NCBI GenBank assembly: GCA_040758525.1
Contig: JBFLVQ010000532.1
Location: 1 to 6,690 of the forward strand
Length of the DNA: 6,690 bases
DNA from: JBFLVQ01 sp040758525
GTDB lineage: Bacteria > Acidobacteriota > Blastocatellia > Chloracidobacteriales > JADJPF01
Direction: 5' to 3'
Shown: one piece after another, positions 5,032 to 6,690 of the stretch
Layout: each line of letters opens with the position of its first letter
Position numbering within the stretch: the first letter of the stretch is position 1
Position numbers and translations under genes: made by a program
Notes under the pieces: model-generated
Told to the model about the DNA's origin: nothing
The model's input: the letters and a program-made list of their open reading frames with translations, nothing else
The model's database searches: none

Positions 5032-5794
5032 TGTCTGTGTCCTCTAAAAGTTCTTTTACTAAGCGCGTAAAATCGAAAGTGCCAGATGCACCTGGCGCAT
5101 ATTCAATAACCGATTTCTGTAGGGCAACGGCTTCTGCTATTGCTACATTTTTATTAATCGTGGTCTGTAGCACTAAGTCGCTGCCAAAAAAGTCTTCGAT
5201 CCGCTTGCGAATCTGCTTATCAAGACTCTGCCTACGGTTGAACATAGTATTAAGTGCACGAATAACCAGATCGGGTTTGTGCGCCTCACGAATAGCGGCT
5301 ATTACGCGCAATAGCTGACTTAGACCAAGAAGGGCAAAATAACTAGAATCGATGGGAATGATCACTGTATCAGCCACAGTAAGTCCATTCAAAGTAGCCG
5401 CGCGCATAGCTGGGGGTGTATCAATAACTATTATGTCAAACTCGCGCATTACTGGTTTCAATTTCTTCCTGAGTAATAGCTCGCGATTGACCTTTTTAGC
5501 TTCCAATAGATCGTCAGCGTCAAGATCTATTGTGCTTGGAAGAAGCTTCAGACGTGGCCTAACTTCTACAAGGTAGGGGTCTATTTCCGCCGCTTCGTCT
5601 ATTAGTAATCGGTATGATGTAAGTGTGATCTCATTAATATCAACACCAAGAGCGGCGGATAGATTACCTTGTTGATCAAGATCAATAGCCAGGGTTTGAT
5701 AGCCCTCTTTGGCAAAAGAGACAGATAAATTGAAAGCGACCGTGGATTTACCACACCCGCCCTTAGCATTAGCCAGCGTGTACACATGAGCCAT
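4964..5794 (-). CDS. parA: ParA/Soj-type partition ATPase
   Basis: The 276-residue protein is a ParA/MinD-family ATPase. Such proteins bind DNA non-specifically as ATP dimers and are displaced by a ParB-like partner, moving plasmid or chromosome loci apart. The deviant Walker A motif KGGCGKST (11-18) has both signature lysines, K11 and K16; cysteine replaces the more usual valine. AIDLDQQGN (36-44) is the A' box with Asp40, and IIVIDTPP (121-128) is Walker B. There is no N-terminal DNA-binding domain, so it is the short Soj/type Ib-like form. GGAG with a 7-nt spacer fixes the start at 5794. A CATAAT about 40 bases upstream is the only promoter hint. The last 22 residues are charged and share DNA with the start of the downstream replication-type gene. 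No ParB gene is visible, so the partner may be that protein, lie outside the window, or be absent. Confidence 0.93.
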   Translation of the reverse strand: MAHVYTLANAKGGCGKSTVAFNLSVSFAKEGYQTLAIDLDQQGNLSAALGVDINEITLTSYRLLIDEAAEIDPYLVEVRPRLKLLPSTIDLDADDLLEAKKVNRELLLRKKLKPVMREFDIIVIDTPPAMRAATLNGLTVADTVIIPIDSSYFALLGLSQLLRVIAAIREAHKPDLVIRALNTMFNRRQSLDKQIRKRIEDFFGSDLVLQTTINKNVAIAEAVALQKSVIEYAPGASGTFDFTRLVKELLEDTDNGEQEARRAIRKSKQGAQSGKS

Positions 5795-5923
5795 AGAATT
5801 ACTCCACTCTCAAGCAATGGTGCTTATTATGTAAGAGGATACCAGATTTAGCAGGGGGCAGGGAATTAGAAAAGGCTGGAATTGAAATGGTCAGGTTTTT
5901 GCCATACCGTGATGATCGCTTGG

Positions 5924-5945
5924 TAATCGGTTAGTAATCGATTAG
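5924..5945. repeat. 11-bp tandem repeat with palindromic core upstream of parA
   Basis: TAATCGGTTAG (5924-5934) is directly followed by TAATCGATTAG (5935-5945). The second copy contains a perfect 10-bp palindrome, TAATCGATTA, and the first differs by one base. The pair sits about 130 bases upstream of the parA start, a usual place for an autoregulatory operator or partition site. Function is inferred from position only. Confidence 0.65.
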
Positions 5946-6025
5946 TAGTCTCACAGCCGTATTGGTGCCAGGATTGACTTGCCAATTGTCCTGCGAGGAT
6001 AATCGCGCCATCTACCTTGGTACAT

Positions 6026-6049
6026 ATGCAACGATGCAACAATGCACTG
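6026..6049. repeat. Three 8-bp direct repeats, ATGCAAC type
   Basis: ATGCAACG (6026-6033), ATGCAACA (6034-6041) and ATGCACTG (6042-6049) follow one another without gaps. The third has drifted at two or three bases. They lie about 110 bp upstream of the peptide gene and 230 bp upstream of parA. They could be a small protein-binding array or slippage. Confidence 0.5.
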
Positions 6050-6156
6050 AGCGCGCTGGCTGACCTAAGCCCACTCTCTTATTGTGTCTGTCAGCGCGTT
6101 TGTTTCCATGTTTCTTTTCACAAGTTGACACTAAAAGATTGTGAGGAGGGTAACCA

Positions 6157-6357
6157 ATGAAGAGAATCCTAGCTTTAGTAGCACTGTTTTTTATTATGGC
6201 AGTTCCGTCTATGGTCACCAGCAATAACGGCGCTGGTAGCGAGAAAGGCAATCAAGCGATAGCGGCAAGCTGCACATCCGATCCAAATGATGTTAGATTG
6301 TGTCGCTTGACGGGTGGAAGATGGAATTATCGGCTTTGTATTTGTGAGTATCCATAA
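6157..6357 (+). CDS. Small secreted peptide with four cysteines
   Basis: The 66-residue product starts MKR and has a hydrophobic core (ILALVALFFIMAVPSMV, residues 4-20), a standard Sec signal peptide. The exact cleavage site is uncertain, perhaps shortly after residue 20 or near AIAAS at 34-38. The mature part has cysteines at 39, 49, 61 and 63 (C-x9-C-x11-C-x-C) around LTGGRWNYRLCIC, so two disulphides in a small folded domain are likely after export. There is no lipobox with an adjacent cysteine and no second membrane segment. AGGAGG (6144-6149), the best ribosome binding site in the window, lies 7 nt before the ATG. I recognise no family. A bacteriocin-like, signalling or structural envelope role is possible, and nothing here decides. 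It stands alone, divergent from parA, with no processing or export gene nearby. Confidence 0.75.
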   Translation: MKRILALVALFFIMAVPSMVTSNNGAGSEKGNQAIAASCTSDPNDVRLCRLTGGRWNYRLCICEYP

Positions 6358-6690
6358 GCAATAGTCAGATTGATTTGCCCTGGTGACTGCAGTGTAATCC
6401 GTCCTCCTTATTTATCAGCATTGCAGACATCTTCCCTGGCTCGTCCTCTTTCACCTTCACTTCTCACCTTATTCACCCATTCCCATTCTTCCCATTCATC
6501 AATTCCACATATCTATTCACCATGTACATCGTACATTTACGACCATAAACTATCGCTCGTATAAACACTATAAGTGGATAAAAATAAAAGGGTTGTTATG
6601 GGCCTTGTTATTAAGGTTGTCATTGACTAGGGGTGTGGGGTGTGGAATATTGGGTGTGGGTGGGGAAGGGAATGGTGAGTGAAATTGAAA
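6358..6690. other. Gene-free end of the window with strand-asymmetric tracts
   Basis: No credible gene was seen. The frame 6370-6564 is a Ser/Leu/Pro/His-rich artefact of a pyrimidine-rich strand without a ribosome binding site. About 6421-6500 is rich in C and T and holds three CCCATTC copies (6476-6482, 6482-6488, 6491-6497). From about 6630 the same strand becomes G-rich. No intrinsic terminator was identified for the peptide gene. Confidence 0.6.
6630..6670 (+). other. G-run cluster with G-quadruplex potential
   Basis: G runs lie at 6630-6633, 6637-6640, 6652-6654, 6658-6660, 6662-6665 and 6668-6670. The last four form GGGTGTGGGTGGGGAAGGG with loops of 3, 1 and 2 bases, which satisfies the usual quadruplex pattern. 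The related word GGTGTGGGTGGG also occurs just before the heptamer array near 816. Folding in the cell is unproven. Confidence 0.6.

Larger units (their letters stand above)
5795..6156. other. Divergent intergenic region between parA and the secreted-peptide gene
   Basis: These 362 bases hold no convincing gene. They contain the 11-bp palindromic tandem repeat (5924-5945), an 8-bp triple direct repeat (6026-6049), and an inverted repeat CGCGCTG (6052-6058) / CAGCGCG (6092-6098) with a 33-nt gap. The region ends in the strong ribosome binding site of the peptide gene. Promoters for both flanking genes should be here, but I cannot pick a well-spaced pair for either. Confidence 0.55.

Noticed and set aside
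5571..5588. Extra copy of the 17-bp repeat inside parA (AGGTAGGGGTCTATT)
   Set aside because: It is a single partial match in ordinary ParA coding sequence with no tandem neighbours, so chance is sufficient.
5887..5934. Tiny plus-strand frame starting ATGGTCAGG
   Set aside because: Fifteen codons, weak ribosome binding site, no distinguishing feature.
6125..6130. Perfect TTGACA as -35 for the peptide gene
   Set aside because: A -10 at 16-18 bp would fall on the ribosome binding site just before the ATG, leaving no leader, and no TATAAT-like hexamer is there.
6370..6564. Plus-strand frame of 64 codons after the peptide gene
   Set aside because: TTG start without ribosome binding site, and Ser/Leu/Pro/His-rich composition expected from a C/T-rich tract.
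1..6690. Window as a complete circular plasmid
   Set aside because: Joining the end to the start continues the Uma2 frame as an unrelated Ser/Thr/Pro/His-rich tail with an early stop, so the ends do not look contiguous.

Overview
The window looks like bacterial accessory DNA of moderate GC content. It carries a Uma2-family nuclease fragment, an NB-ARC/TPR STAND ATPase, a ParA partition ATPase and a winged-helix/DnaD-like replication-type protein. Genes start behind strong GGAG-type ribosome binding sites, mostly about 7 nt from the ATG. This mix is familiar from Acidobacteriota (Blastocatellia), Chloroflexota and Cyanobacteriota. I lean weakly to the first, and sequence alone does not settle it. 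The parA-rep pair and the many repeats suggest a plasmid, an integrated plasmid or a chromosomal island.

Layout from left to right. Positions 1-229 hold the N-terminal part of a Uma2-family protein (minus strand, cut by the window edge). Positions 230-1110 are mostly non-coding, with a heptamer tandem repeat (816-850) and AT-rich hairpins (1011-1078). Positions 1111-1581 encode an unrecognised 156-residue protein (minus strand) with a basic N-terminal tail and an acidic C-terminal tail. Positions 1582-1920 are a divergent intergenic region with three tandem units of about 48 bp, each built around a dyad on GTACTTTCAA. Positions 1921-3648 encode the NB-ARC/TPR protein (plus strand). Positions 3635-3771 hold 11 GATCT sites, all in one orientation, at and beyond the end of that gene. 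Positions 3781-5031 encode the winged-helix replication-type protein and 4964-5794 encode ParA (both minus strand, parA first, 68-nt overlap). Positions 5795-6156 are a divergent intergenic region with short direct and palindromic repeats. Positions 6157-6357 encode a small secreted four-cysteine peptide (plus strand). Positions 6358-6690 show no gene, only a pyrimidine tract and a G-quadruplex-type G-run cluster.

The most striking feature is inside the replication-type gene. Its coding DNA contains a 17-bp tandem repeat (consensus ACCCGGGGGTCTGTTGT), about 16 units before and 3 units after the segment encoding the winged helix. Because 17 is not a multiple of 3, the same DNA unit is read in successive frames, so the conserved object appears to be the DNA, as expected for iterons or a partition site embedded in a gene. 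With ParA and no visible ParB, the simplest reading is a compact replication/partition cassette in which the winged-helix protein may bind repeats within its own gene. The 48-bp dyads and the GATCT cluster are further candidate cis-acting sites. The NB-ARC protein and the secreted peptide have no evident functional tie to this cassette.
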